Below are positions 35,660 through 47,401 of a DNA stretch of 64,000 bases, piece by piece. A program made the translations under genes and the position numbers. The notes beneath the pieces were generated by a model that was given only the letters and a program-made list of their open reading frames with translations, searched no databases and had not been told where the DNA came from. Origin of the DNA: Dioscorea cayenensis subsp. rotundata (Eukaryota > Streptophyta > Magnoliopsida > Dioscoreales > Dioscoreaceae); the NCBI RefSeq assembly GCF_009730915.1, contig NC_052477.1:29150420-29214419 (forward strand). Direction: 5' to 3'. Within the stretch, counting starts at the first letter, position 1. Each line of letters opens with the position of its first letter.

Positions 35660-36930
35660 TTAAGTTACATTTCTACGATAGTTACAGTAATCATTCCACA
35701 TTTGCATTGCTATTTCATCTCTTTTGCGAGCACCTGCAATACGATCAGAGTTCAGTACGTTGACATCATTTTCATATGTATCATCTCCATTTGGGACAGT
35801 AACTTCGTCAGCTGCATTACTGATTTCTTCGATTTCATCCGTGCCATTGTGTGTACGTATGAAATTATGCAAGACACATGCGGCAACTACTATATCAGTT
35901 TGGGAATCTATTGGATGAAAGGTTGCAACTTTAAGTATAGGAAATCTCATCTTCAAGACACCAATAATGCGTTCAACATGATTTCTCAATGAAGCATGTC
36001 GCAAATTAAATAGTTCTTTGTAATTACTTGGTCTACATCCCGCCTGGTCCCTTGCTCCCTCGTAAGTGATAACGCACACCCTCGGTATGGAGCAATAAAA
36101 ATTTGGAGTATTTGCATATCCTCGCATCAACTAAGTAATATTTATTTGGGGGACATGGAAGCCTTGGTCGATTGAATGTCTAAGTACTCTAGCATCAGAA
36201 GCAGAACCTTCCCAACCAGCCCGAACATATACAAAACGTAGGTTAAAATCGCATGCGACCATGACATTCTGGGATAATGTTTGTTTCCTATTTCTGTAAG
36301 GATCTTGCAAGGCCAAAGAAATAGTGATTGGAACATGTGTTCCATCAATAGCACCAATACAATCCTAAAATAAAAAACCCATAAGATTTGTTAAGAGAAT
36401 ATATAAAAAAAGGAAATACTAAATAAAAAGTATGTATAAAGATTTCTAACCTTGAAATATGGAAAAAAATGTCTATTATTCTGGATAACTGGTGATGTAG
36501 TTGTTGGTGGCAATTCTATATATGTAGTCGCAAGAGTAGTAATAGCTTCAAGCACTTTTTTTAAAAATAACGGCTAACTGCTTCACTGAATGTTGAAAAA
36601 CGTTCTTGCACGTCACGATTACTAGCGCTAGCGCAAGAGTGTACATGAACATTGCTAGTTGTTCCTCGATTGTAACCCTTTTTGAGCTTCGAAGAAGAAA
36701 TCTTTCTCTTAAACAATTAGCAAGTGCTTGAAATATACGAGGCTCCATACAGAAATTCACGCTACAACGTGTGTCATGACCTTGAAGAATTTCTTGAACA
36801 TATGCATCGCCTGCTAATATTGATGTATGACAAGGCCTAGTTTCGAGCTTACGTGAAATAAACTTGGTAAAATGGTGAACATGAATTCGCCATCATCTTC
36901 ATTAAGCTTTCTCCATTGATCCGGATCCAT
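35660..36930 (-). pseudogene. Harbinger transposase (HARBI1-like DDE nuclease), broken
   Basis: Reading from ATG 36930 the frame begins MDPDQWRKLNEDDGEF. An intron with good borders lies at about 36365-36451. Recognisable blocks are VTIEEQLAMFMYT, the first catalytic Asp in the block before VPITISLALQDPYRNRK, the second in GSASDARVLRHS, and the Glu in LRNHVERIIGVLKMRFPIL, followed by VVAACVLHNFIRTHNG. These belong to the DDE_Tnp_4 family. The frame changes several times (near 36860, 36610, 36560, 36150, 36130 and 36080) and stops interrupt it, so this copy cannot make a full transposase as given. Some breaks lie in A or T runs and might be sequence errors, but the number suggests real decay. 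Confidence 0.8.
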
Positions 36931-37029
36931 ATTGAAACAAAAAGAGTTTGAGATGTAAAAAAATTTAAGATGAAGAGAGATAAGTTTACAAATGGCATAA
37001 GAGTGTTGGCTTTAAATAGAGAGATTGGT

Positions 37030-37090
37030 AACGGCTAGTTTTTAAAAAACTCCAACGGCTAGTTTTTTTTAAAACTCTAACGGCTAGTTT
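37030..37090. repeat. Three tandem AACGGCTAGTTT units near the Harbinger right end
   Basis: Units begin at 37030, 37054 and 37079, separated by short T/A-rich stretches with AAAACTC. They lie between the transposase start and the right terminus, where short subterminal repeats often act as transposase binding sites in DNA transposons. That role is inference. Confidence 0.6.
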
Positions 37091-37251
37091 CATTTTCAAA
37101 ATTAAAAATTCCTATAGAAAAATTCCTGCGCACATCCAAACACTGATTCTGTAGGAATTTTTCCTGTAGTAAATTACGTAGGAATCATTTCTGAATCCTA
37201 TGGAATAAAATTCCTACAGAAAAATTTACTATGCATCCAAACAGGCCCTTA

Positions 37252-37890
37252 ATAAAGTGAACCCTAATGGGCTTGGACCATTTGGGCTTTTCTCCACATA
37301 GGATGGGAGCCCAATACCCAACATTGAGCGGACTCCGAAGTCAATTGCAATCTGTTCTTCAAATAAAATAGAAGATGGAATAAAAGCTGTGTTTCTAATG
37401 TAATCGTGCATAATATTTAACTAAAGATATTGTGGGGAAATATATGAGAAAAGGTTTCCAAATAACCTATAAATTTATGTTAATAATATTTATAAATTGT
37501 TTGCATCTCTATGTCCAAATACTCTTAAACAAAAAAAAAAAAAAAATGCAGTTATCCACACAGAGAAAGAATCCAATGCACACACCATGTTAAACAAGAA
37601 CAAAACCATCACTATACTGCCTCAGATGCCAATGCAAACATGCAAAATGAATTATTATCTGGTTCTAAATTATGCATTCATTTCATGATGTGTCCATACA
37701 AATCACCAAAAAAATATTTATAGTGTTTTTTTGCATGCATGGCTCCAGCTTCATCAGTACAATCAAGCAAGAAGCAAATCAAGCATATCAGATCATTCTT
37801 CATAGGATTCCATATTCTTTTCAATGCTATATATGTATAAAAACTTATAAGTCATGAAACAAGAGTATTGAGACTTGAGAGAAATCATCA
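37252..37890. other. Spacer upstream of the small gene
   Basis: No gene seen up to 37825. A TATA-like stretch (CTATATATGTATAAAAA) at about 37827-37843 could drive the small frame starting at 37891. Confidence 0.4.
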
Positions 37891-38112
37891 ATGGCTAATT
37901 GGGAAACTGCAATTTCTATAGTTCTGGGAGTTGTTATGAGGAAGAGCATTTGCAGGTTTCAAGAGGTTGGACAGATTGCCATGGAGTTCATGTCTGTGTT
38001 TGCCACTGCCATTCGATTCTCCGGCCTTGTCTTCCGCCGCCCTGTTGCTGTCCCCGCCGGAAGATACTCATCCATGCCGTCGTCCATGGTTTCCAGACCT
38101 GATCATAGGTGA
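37891..38112 (+). CDS. Possible small protein, 73 residues, unknown
   Basis: The frame begins MANWETAISIVLGVVMRKS and ends MPSSMVSRPDHR. It stands out from its surroundings because GC content and third-position G/C rise within it (notably 38000-38090) and fall again right after the stop. A TATA-like site about 50-60 bases upstream and a purine-rich leader are compatible with a compact gene. The N-terminal 15 residues are hydrophobic with a following Arg/Lys, and the middle (EFMSVFATAIRFSGLVF) is also hydrophobic, so an organelle- or membrane-associated peptide is conceivable. I do not recognise the family. No paralogue is seen in the window. Confidence 0.45.
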   Translation: MANWETAISIVLGVVMRKSICRFQEVGQIAMEFMSVFATAIRFSGLVFRRPVAVPAGRYSSMPSSMVSRPDHR

Positions 38113-38378
38113 TCACCATCCTGTTCTTGTCTAGAAGATATATATATATATATTATATATATATATAGTCATGAAGGTTTTTGTGAGTGATTTCTTGTGT
38201 TTAATGTGAAGAGAAATAAGTTTATGTTTAATGTTAACATTCATAAGCTTAATCATTCTCAAATGAACATCCAACTGTTGGTGAAACATGTATGTTTATA
38301 GATAATATATAAAGCAGTGATTCTTATTTAGGCACAATCTAGGCTTGATGAGGATTGATTCCCAGGAGGAAGAAATTT

Positions 38379-41278
38379 TCACAGCTTTGACATTGCTATG
38401 TCCATCACATCCACAAAAAAATCTGCAAACATGTGATTGTATGGGTTTTAGATTAGGCGTAGGAAACGTATCGATAAGTGAGTCTGTAAAAAAGAGCACG
38501 AACCGGAATCTTGTTTGGTGAAGCATAAGGGAGGTGTTATTCTGAAAACATTACCGTAAAACCCGCCCTTCCCGACTAATACTCCCATGTCTGTCATTGT
38601 GAATTTATTATTTAGTTCAGCAAGCATTGATAGTCTTTTTTCTCTGAAAATAAGACGGAAAGTTTAGAAGGCTAGAACAACCTTTCATTTTATCCATGAC
38701 ATGCAAGATCTCTGATTTGACTGGAGTTTTTGATTGACGATCGGCAACTAACTCAACTCCTAGCATCAGACCCCTGCCCCTCACATCGCCGATGACTACA
38801 AGCACGCAAGAAATCAGTGCAAGACAAAGTTTCACAAATTTAGAAAAAACTACTTACTCTCATGCTTCTTTTGGAGTTCTTTGAGACGATCTTTTAAATA
38901 TGAACCGACAGTAAATGCATTCTCTTGAAGCTTTTCCTTTTCGAGCACTCTGAGAACTGCATGACCTCCAGCAGTGCAAACAGGGTTACCTCCAAAGGTA
39001 TTGAAGTAGCTTCGTCGAGTCAAAGCCTGAGCAATTTCTGGAGTAGTAATGACAGCACCAATCGGTATCCCATTTCCAATACCCTGCCGAAACAAAAATG
39101 AGTCAAAATTGAGAGCAACATCATATGAAAAATCAATGATGTAGTTGTTTACAGAATGGGAGCTCACCTTTGCCATAGTCACTATGTCCGGGATAACACC
39201 ATGGTTCTCAAATCCCCAGAAATGGGTCCCTGTGCGTCCGAATCCTGATTGAACCTCGTCGGCTATGCACAGGCCTCCGGCTTTCTTTATAATCTTATAT
39301 ACAGCAGGCAAGTAACCAGGTGCTAATTCCATTATTCCACCCACTCCCTTGATTTGTAGAGACATAAACGATTATCAACATGAAAAAGGAAAATAGATAA
39401 CAAGACAAGGACAGCAATTTGTCAGCATCACAAGATAATTGAGGAAACCTGAATGGCTTCTGAAATGAAACCTGCAACCTGACCAGAGGTTCCGAAGTCA
39501 ATAATTTCTTGGACATCTCGGGCATACTTAGGTCCCTCAGAACCGAAGATGCCTCTATATTGATCTGGATTGATAGCATGGTGCACTCCACTCTGTTAGC
39601 AGGAAAAAGAGTTTTCCTGATTTCAATATTTTTCAGATAATTAACTTAAATATGACTAGTAAATTTTTCTACTAATTACTCGACACAATTGACATTATAG
39701 TTCAAGAAAAAGAAAATTTTTAGTTTCAAAAGCTAACATGTAAATAATTACCTGTACAATATTGAATTTCCAGATAGACTGGGCTGTTGCGCCCATCGTT
39801 CCAGCAGCATTCCCATGATATGAATTTCGGATGGAGATAATATCTTGGCAACCAGTATAAAAGTCGAGTAATCATCAGAGCTAGTTCATTTGCTTCAGTA
39901 CCAGAATTTGTAAAGAAAACAACCTAATGATTGTTTTAGATATGACTCAATCAAACTGAAATTTCGAAACATGGTATATAAAAACACATCATGAGATGAT
40001 AAAGCAACCTTGAGATCACCAGGCATCTTTGAAGCCAGTGCTTCAGCAAAATCGGCAATGGCATGATTCAGATATACAATGGTAGAATGTTGAAGCTTTT
40101 TAGTCTGCTTAATAACTGCCTCAACAACTTCAGGGTGGCAATGACCGCAAGATACAGTAGCAATCCCGCCGAACACATCAAGGTATCGGCGGCCATTCTC
40201 ATCAAACAAGTATTGCATCTTTCCATCCACAATATTCAGCTATTGACACATGAAAAAAAAATTCAAATTTACATAATGTAGAACAACAAGCAAGCTTGTG
40301 ATTAAAACAGAAGCCATCAAGAGATATTTTGCTAATCATAAAACATAACAACTTTCAAAGTAACTTTGCAGCAATTAGTATGAAATTGTGAAATCATAGA
40401 TGAAAGAAAAAATAAATTACAAAAAGATATGAGTAACAACTCTTCCTCCTTCCATTTGACATCAGTGACTTTCATATGAATCTATCCATTGGGAAAACTC
40501 TCCATAATCAAATTACTGATTTATTCTGAACAAAAGAACAATTAGACACCATCCAAACATAACACCGAACTAGTAGACACCATCCAATTAATTGCTAACT
40601 ATTTGCCATTAAATTTCAGCTCTTTCCCTAATCATCAGAATTTCATTTGCAATCTTTAAGCTAGTAAAGATGTCTCTTTCAATATCAACATCACTACAAG
40701 AAACTCCTTAAACATTTTATACAATGAAAATGACGGAATTGACAAATAATGTCAAAATCATAAGCAGCTTCACATGAAAAAAAAAATCCTCTATATTCAT
40801 AGCAACACATGAATCAAGAAGATGCACAAAATCCAGACGTACTTACAATAAGAAAACCAAATTATTTGAAAAACACATGAAAAGCATGCTATAAAAACAT
40901 GAAAACTAAACAAGAAAAAGATGAGCAAATTTGGGCAAAAATAAATCTTGTGATTTGGATTCAAAGGAAAAAAAAAAACAATATGAAAAATCCATGAAGA
41001 AAAACAAGATTACAAGAACAAATTAAACAAAAGGAATGATCTTTCACCGGTTTCTTGTAGAAATGGAACAGAGAAGGGCTGAGGAACTGGGCTCGCTTCC
41101 GAAGAACCTCGTCGGCCGAGGGCCCATCATACGGCGGAGGGGTGTAGTCAAAGGGGGGCATTTTGGGAAGACCGGCATTGCTGTTTCCAAAGAGGGTCTC
41201 TGCTCCGGCGAGCCGGGAGACTCCTCGCCGGAGACCGGAAGAAGAAGAAGAGACCCTCCGAACTAGAAGGCTCTGCAT
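38379..41278 (-). CDS. AGT2: Alanine-glyoxylate aminotransferase 2 homologue, mitochondrial, one frame break
   Basis: PLP-dependent class III aminotransferase; family members use alanine (and related donors) with glyoxylate or oxo-acids in mitochondria. Nine exons: 41278-41048, 40239-40009, 39923-39752, 39592-39449, 39347-39168, 39083-38858, 38795-38682, 38590-38504 and 38422-38379. The start [19 protein letters not shown] is Arg/Ser-rich with no acidic residues, a typical mitochondrial presequence. Landmarks are [46 protein letters not shown] and the PLP lysine at the end of exon 5 in VTMAK, followed by [23 protein letters not shown] and the end [10 protein letters not shown]. Exon 3 is 172 bases; removing one T from the four-base run at 39859-39862 restores the frame and gives 475 residues, the usual length. 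The enzyme is therefore probably functional and the break an assembly error, but that is unproven. Confidence 0.9.
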
Positions 41279-41405
41279 GGCTACCTCAAAAGGGGGAAAA
41301 AGATGGGACCTTTATGGAAAAGACCGAAACTTCTCTCGCTCTAGAAAGCTTTCATTCCCAAAATGGACCTCTGAGTTGCAGAGGCTTTTGCGCGCTTGTT
41401 TTCCT

Positions 41406-41415
41406 TTTTATATAT
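41406..41415 (-). promoter_or_regulatory. TATA box of the AGT2 gene
   Basis: On the minus strand TATATAAAAA lies about 130 bases before the AGT2 ATG, predicting a leader of roughly 100 bases. A second TATATAAG lies further up at about 41457-41464. Confidence 0.45.
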
Positions 41416-41464
41416 CAACAACCATGAGGAACGCAGAGAGGAAGAGAAGAGGTTACTTATATAG

Positions 41465-44400
41465 AAGGGATGGGATGCTAAAATGACGATAATACCCCTA
41501 ATTATTCAATTTTTTTAAAAAAATTATAGATATATATATATTTAAATTATTATTTAAAATTGTTTTTATTTGTATCAAAACATTAAAAAATTATGGGGTA
41601 AGTCCCACGCAACGCATGATGGGCAAAAATATACTATGCGGGGATGGTTAGGCCCCGTGTTTAAAGTCTCAGTTTGCATAAGGAACTGATTTTTATTTAG
41701 TTTAGGAAAAATTAAATTTTTTTCATTTTAAATATTTTTTATTATCAAAGAGAAGGAAGGAGAAAAACCGAAATCTTCCTACTCGAACAATAAGTCATTT
41801 TGTTTACAAAGGTGAATCAAATCCATTCTCTCTGTTCCGATTATCGCTTGAGTTAAGGGAGCTATCATCATGGACAGATAAACCACTTACCATAAGAAAA
41901 ATAGAATTCCACTCTCTCCCCTGAATAAGTAAGGCTCCGTTAGCCTGGGCTGAGATGGGGATAAAGATTATGAGCAAAAGTATACTATGCATGGATGTTG
42001 AGGGCCCCATGTTTAGAGTTTTATGGAAGACACATGTTGGAGAACAGCTTGCTGTGTGTATATCCTTATTATTCCGCTTATCATATTTGTCCAAAAAAAA
42101 AAATTTATATTAAACTCTTTTAAAATTAATTTTAAATTAACAATTAATTATTTGGGAATATTACTATCTAATTAATTGTATGATGAAATTTCAGTATAAG
42201 TATTAATTAATTAAAACTCTCATTCTCTTCTTGCACGGTTGCACCCCATAATTTATAAATATATATAAAAAAAAGGAGAATAGAAGCCTAAGTTCTAAGG
42301 AAAACTTGAGGGAAAACAAGGGTTCTAAGAATTAAAGAAAATTATAAAATAATGAATTCATTAAACAAAAGCAACTTGATTAGCATTAGCCAATTAACAT
42401 TTGTTGTGAAATCTCTTTTCCTTCGGTTTAAAATTTTATTTTATTTTATTTTATTTTAAAAAAAAGGGTTCATGTCACTTCCAAGTGATAAAGATAGAAA
42501 ACAACCTTTCTATTTATCATTCTCTGTTATAATTAAAATGTACATATATTGAGAGAGAGAAACAATAAAGAAACAAGAGTTGTTTCCTTAGAAATAAAAG
42601 GTTCATTTTACAAAGAGATTTGAGTGTTGAGTGTTGTTAATGTTAAATAAGAAACATAGATTCATTGAACATGGACTTGATGAAACTTTTCTAATAATTA
42701 TCCTATAAACAATGTATGACAATATGTGTATGATTCGCTCTTGCAGTTTAGTTTATTAGATTGTGGGATTATGATGTGTAATCACAAATATAATATGCAC
42801 ATATTAATTCATTTTTTTAAATATTTGTATTAAAATATATATATATATTCAGTTTTTTTCTAAGTCTAAATAAATTGGTGAAAAATTTTAAGAGTTTAAA
42901 AATAAAAGTGTAAATATAAGAATGCATAACTAATTTACCGGATAGATAAATATCCATTGATGGGTCTTTTATCATGAGAAGTTTTTTTTTTTCAAAAATG
43001 AACATAAATAAACCATAATTTTATTGAAGTAAAAATAACTGTTATAATTGTTACGTATAAGAGATTGTCACACAATCCACCCTAATAATATAATTAAAAG
43101 AAAACAAAAATCAATGCCCCAATTGTCCAGCAGCAAGGCATTTAGCTTCTATGTAGAAATCGGGATTCAACTCTCTCCTAATGTGTTATTGAAATTTAAT
43201 AATAATAAAAAAAATGAGTGAGTGGGGTGATTTTTCCATATTGTTAAAAAAACCAGGTTAAAACATGAGTCTTCATAAATACTAATGGTATCATGAAAAC
43301 AAGTCAAGGATGGACCGGCTCACAATCCAAATTAAGAGGGTTAAACGGTAGATTGATCCCCATATATAGTAGGAATTCACTGAGAGGTAGTTTTCTTTTC
43401 CATTTGTCTCTTATAAGTTATAACCAACCAGTAATTTAAGGATCACAAGGAAAAATGAATATAACTAAATAAACAACCTAATTTATATCAACAAATAACT
43501 CCTAAACAGTCGATACAATTTATATTACAACACCACCAACCGGATACAAACATTTGAGTTCAGACTAAAAAGAAAAAGTTTACTCTGAGGGTTATCTCTT
43601 TATCTCTTTGTTGCATATCACCATCTACTGAGTCACTAATTTAGGTACCTTAACTTATGTGAAAATATATTAGCAATAAAGTGAAATAACTAACAAGTGA
43701 TAAATTCAATGAACTTGGACACATGAAAGAATGCATAATGTTTAATATCTTCAAAATAATTAAATAAATACAAAAAAAAATTTGATCCGAGTGATAAAGA
43801 TTACAGTTGCAGTTTTGAGTTCGAATATTTATGTACTCTATTTTATAGAGTTCTCAATATTTTGTCTAAACTAGTTTTGTACTCTGTTTTATAGAGTGCT
43901 CAATATTTTTCTGGACTAGTTTTGGACTAGTTTTGAACTAATTTAGAGTCTGTGACTTCTAAAAAACAAAATAAAAAAACTTGTGAAATGGATGTGCCCA
44001 ATGTGGGAGTCTACATGTCTTCTAACAAGTGATTCTTTTCAATATGTAACAATGCTTAGTTAGCATGGGGCCCTCTACACATCAGAAGCCACAAAAAGAC
44101 TCCTTCAAGCTGCCACATAAGAGAGCATGAAGCTAAAAACACAGAGAAACAAGAGTGTGACAGCACAATGAAATGATTTTATTTTAAGTTGATTATTCGT
44201 TTGGTGTGTGTGTGAAAACTTATCTTGATGACTCTGAAGACATTAAACAAGCATGCCAGCACACATTGTTAACATCTTCTGCTGCAAGTTCAACATTTGA
44301 TTCATTAAATAATTGGAAAAGTTGTTGATCATGATGTGCACCCTCTTATGGTGACATCTTGTAGTGTTTTAAGTGGTGTGAGATAAGCCACACAAAAATA

Positions 44401-44545
44401 ATTTAATTACTTAGCATCAATATGTCAATCAATCTAGGTTATTTCATAACATGAGAGCAGCACAATGCATTCACAGAAGAAACTTTGATTAGAGATTAGT
44501 CTAGTTGAAGGTTTACATATACAAGGAAAACTTACAGGAGATGAT
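41465..44545. other. Intergenic region with a direct repeat and SINE relics
   Basis: A segment of about 47 bases starting GCAAAAATATACTATGC at 41624 recurs, diverged, at 41976 (GCAAAAGTATACTATGC). An open frame on the minus strand, 41804-42094, overlaps the second copy. Degenerate tRNA-like SINE remnants appear near 43115-43190 (AGCAAGGCATTTAGCTTC then GGGATTCAACTCTC) and 43785-43840 (TTTTGAGTTCGAATATT). Two units of TATAGAGTnCTCAATATTTT repeat at 43840-43910. No firm gene is seen. Confidence 0.4.
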
Positions 44546-47191
44546 CTAGTATTGCCTGAAAGTCAGATTCAGTCGTCCGGGACGGAGATTGGTTTCCTCA
44601 ATCAGTAGTTTTGGTGTTGTATTAGCTTGGATTGTAGAAACTCCATGAAATATCATTCTTGATTTACCACCAAATATCAGAACATCACCAGACTCAAGCA
44701 CGACTTTTTCGGCTTTATCAACATCCCTTTCTACTCCATAAAGGAACTCAGCAGAGTTACCCACAGAAAAAGAAACAACAGGCAACCCTTTCGCGATACT
44801 TTGTGGACTCTCATCTCTGTCCTGCATGTAATCAAGAGACATTCACATTGTATCATTTAGAAAACAAATGATTCAGTGTGCTGACATACAATTTTATAAT
44901 ACCACATTTACCGAAGCAAGAGGCAGATAAATTACAGTTTCATGAATTCATGCACAAAATATTGAACACAAACGAAGAACATCTAGTATGACAAACACAG
45001 CACAAAAGGGTTGGTCACAAAAAAAATTGTAAAACATAGCATCAAAATTTTCAAAGCTAATGTAAGAAACAACTATGGGTATACAGTTCTGATCAAATGT
45101 AAAAATGTTGAAGTTTAGCTCAAACCTGATGGAGACCCAATCTCCCATTCTCATTGTAGAAGTTGATGATGCATAAGTCAGGAGACATATTAGGAAGTTC
45201 ATCCTCAGCATTGATATGTTTATTCTGATGCAATAGAAAATCATGAGATGCCTGGATTGCTCCTTTGACCAGCTTTTGAAATACTTCAGGTATTTCAGGA
45301 GGTTTTGCACCATCTACAGGGCGTATATCAACATATTTTGCCTCTGGATCCCAATTTTTACCCAGGCACATCATCTGCAGATGAAGCTTTGCACCATCGC
45401 TGTAACTGGGCTGATAAAATCCTCCAATCCCAATACCAAGTTTTTGACAAGTTCGAATTATTTTAACCTAACATTTAAAGCAAAAGTTATACATAGCATA
45501 GGTCGAAGATCTCCAACAAACAAGAGTAAACATGCCTGATCTAAAGTATGATTTGAATCTTAGGAGAAACTATTGCAGGAAAAAGGGTTAAACTTTCTTC
45601 ACAAAGAATACTAGTTACTAAATGATCTCAATCTTGTATATCCATTGCATCAACTCCAATGTGAAATTGTGGATCTTAATAAACTTGGTTAGCTAATGAG
45701 AATTTTTACATAATAATTATATCAATCTCAATTCCCAACTGACAGAAGTGCATAAAAAGTTGCATACCTGATCCTCATGGCTTAGATGATTTTTCAAAAG
45801 TATCATTCCAGAGCGCAAGTTGTGACACTGAGACATACAAGCAGAGCGCACAAGTTCCTTCCTTTTTTCTCTATTCAATTCAAGCAATGAGGCTTTTAGC
45901 CTCACTGTGTCAACACCTCCACTCCGACATATATCAAAAGGTCGCAATGCACAGAGAGATTCCCCATCTCCCTCCTTCCTTCCTTCCAGGAGAAGATTGC
46001 CTCTGTTGAGGTGTATTCACAGTTTGTGGTGATTTATTTCCATGATCAACCTTTACCCAAATTTTTTTTCCCTCTACCTAATGAAAAAAAAAGTATTGGC
46101 AAGAGCATAGGCATGGGACTATGAGTACGATGCACAAACAAATAGAAAACACAACTCTTGGAATCCAATTTAAAAAAAAAAAAAAATCATAAACATCATG
46201 AGAATCAATAAAACTAGAGTTTGTGAATGTGGAACCTATGCACAACCAATCAACCCAACCTTTTCACATAAATATAAGCTTCCACATTGTTCTTAGTTTG
46301 CACACATAACCCTATTTCTTAAACCCATATTTCAGGCACTCATACACACTAAAATCAAAAGGAGAATTTCTGAATCAACCACCCAATTCATCTTGCATCA
46401 AAATACTTTTTTCAGATAAACATAAGCTTCCACATTGTTCTCAACTTGAAGACACACATCCTAATTCTCAACAACCAAAAAACCAACACCAAGATTCATT
46501 TGTAAAATCAACCATACTATTCATCTTGCATCAAAATGCTCTCTCCTATAAAACAGTAAAGTTAAAACTTTTATAATCAAAAGAACTATAGTAAACCTAG
46601 GAGAGTTTAAAATCACACAATTTATTAACAAAACACCCACATTGTTGTCAACTTGAAGACACACATCCTAATTCTCCACAATCAAAAAACAAACACCAAG
46701 CTTTATTTGTGAAACCAACCATCCTATTCATCTTGCATCAAAATGCATTCTCCTAATAAAACAGGTAAAACTTTTATTATCAAACGAACTACAGTAAACC
46801 AAGGAGAGTTTAAAATCACACAAGTTATCAACTAAACATCAAAAATATCAAAATTAACATTGTTCTCAACTCGAAGACACAGATCCTAATTCTCCACAAT
46901 CAAAAAACAAAAAACCAAGCTTTATTAGTGAAATCAACCATCCTATTCATCTTGCAATCTCAAAATGATTTATCCTATAAAACAGCAAAGCTCAAACTTT
47001 TATAATCAAAATAACTACAGTAAACCTAGGAGAGTTTAAAATCACACAATTTATCAACAAAAGAGCAAAAATCACAGATCAATAGATTGCATTGGAAATA
47101 CAGCAAGGAAAAGCACACTCACCGATCGGTTGCCGCGATGGGATTGGCCTCGCCTGGTGGAGGAGTGGCTGTGAGGGGTTCTTTCCGCCAT
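44546..47191 (-). CDS. ALKBH1: AlkB-like Fe(II)/2-oxoglutarate dioxygenase (plant ALKBH1 group), one frame break
   Basis: Oxidative nucleic-acid demethylase family. Exons: 47191-47123 (MAERTPHSHSSTRRGQSHRG), 46077-45768, 45467-45126 and 44821-44546. The second exon carries the conserved LRPFDICRSGGVD, and MILLKNHLSHEDQ leads into the double-stranded beta-helix. Catalytic residues visible are the HxD pair in GLHQDRDES (His239, Asp241, split by the last intron), the distal His299 in RMIFHGV and the 2-oxoglutarate-binding arginine in RPGRLNLTFRQY at the C terminus. Spliced length is 997 bases, one too many; the frame changes inside a GGAA run at about 45971-45988. With that corrected the protein is about 331 residues. 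In-frame Met codons upstream to 47371 would add a 60-residue Ser/Arg-rich extension resembling a transit peptide, so the start is uncertain. It resembles the Arabidopsis At3g14160 group as I recall it. Confidence 0.85.
46283..47060. repeat. Tandem repeat of about 205-218 bases in AlkB intron 1
   Basis: Units start with CACATTGTT or a variant at about 46283 (partial), 46431, 46638 and 46856 and run to about 47060. Each contains CTTGAAGACACACATCCTAA, CCTATTCATCTTGCATCAAA and AGGAGAGTTTAAAATCACAC in the same order. Similarity between the last three units is high, so they are fairly recent duplications. The array lies just downstream of exon 1 in the transcribed intron. Confidence 0.8.
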
Positions 47192-47401
47192 CGTTGTCTT
47201 CTTAGAAGAGAAAGAGGATTTGAAAAAGAAGGAGAAGATTGGGCTTATGTTGGAAGGCGAAGGCGAATGAGAAGGAAAGCGAGAGAAACGATGGAAATGG
47301 CTCGCGGATCTCAGCAAACGGGTCGGATTCCCAAAAAAACGAATCCGCTCCGCCATTTTTCCCATGCCCAAGTTTTTTGTTTTTCAGCTCATAACTATTA
47401 A

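Larger units (their letters stand above)
31995..37248. mobile_element. PIF/Harbinger DNA transposon, left end in the gap
   Basis: The right terminus, read inward on the minus strand from 37248, begins GGGCCTGTTTGGATGCATAG, a classic PIF/Harbinger terminal sequence. TTA follows at 37249-37251, the usual three-base target. Sequence just right of the gap (31995-32032) contains CATAGGATTC and CCATAGTAAT, which resemble the subterminal part of the right end, so the left terminus probably lies inside the Ns. The element carries the two expected genes in convergent order: a Myb/SANT-like protein (34266-35364, +) and a transposase (35660-36930, -). The GC-rich 32080-32290 segment may be its promoter or a captured gene fragment. 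Subterminal AACGGCTAGTTT repeats lie at 37030-37090. Confidence 0.75.
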
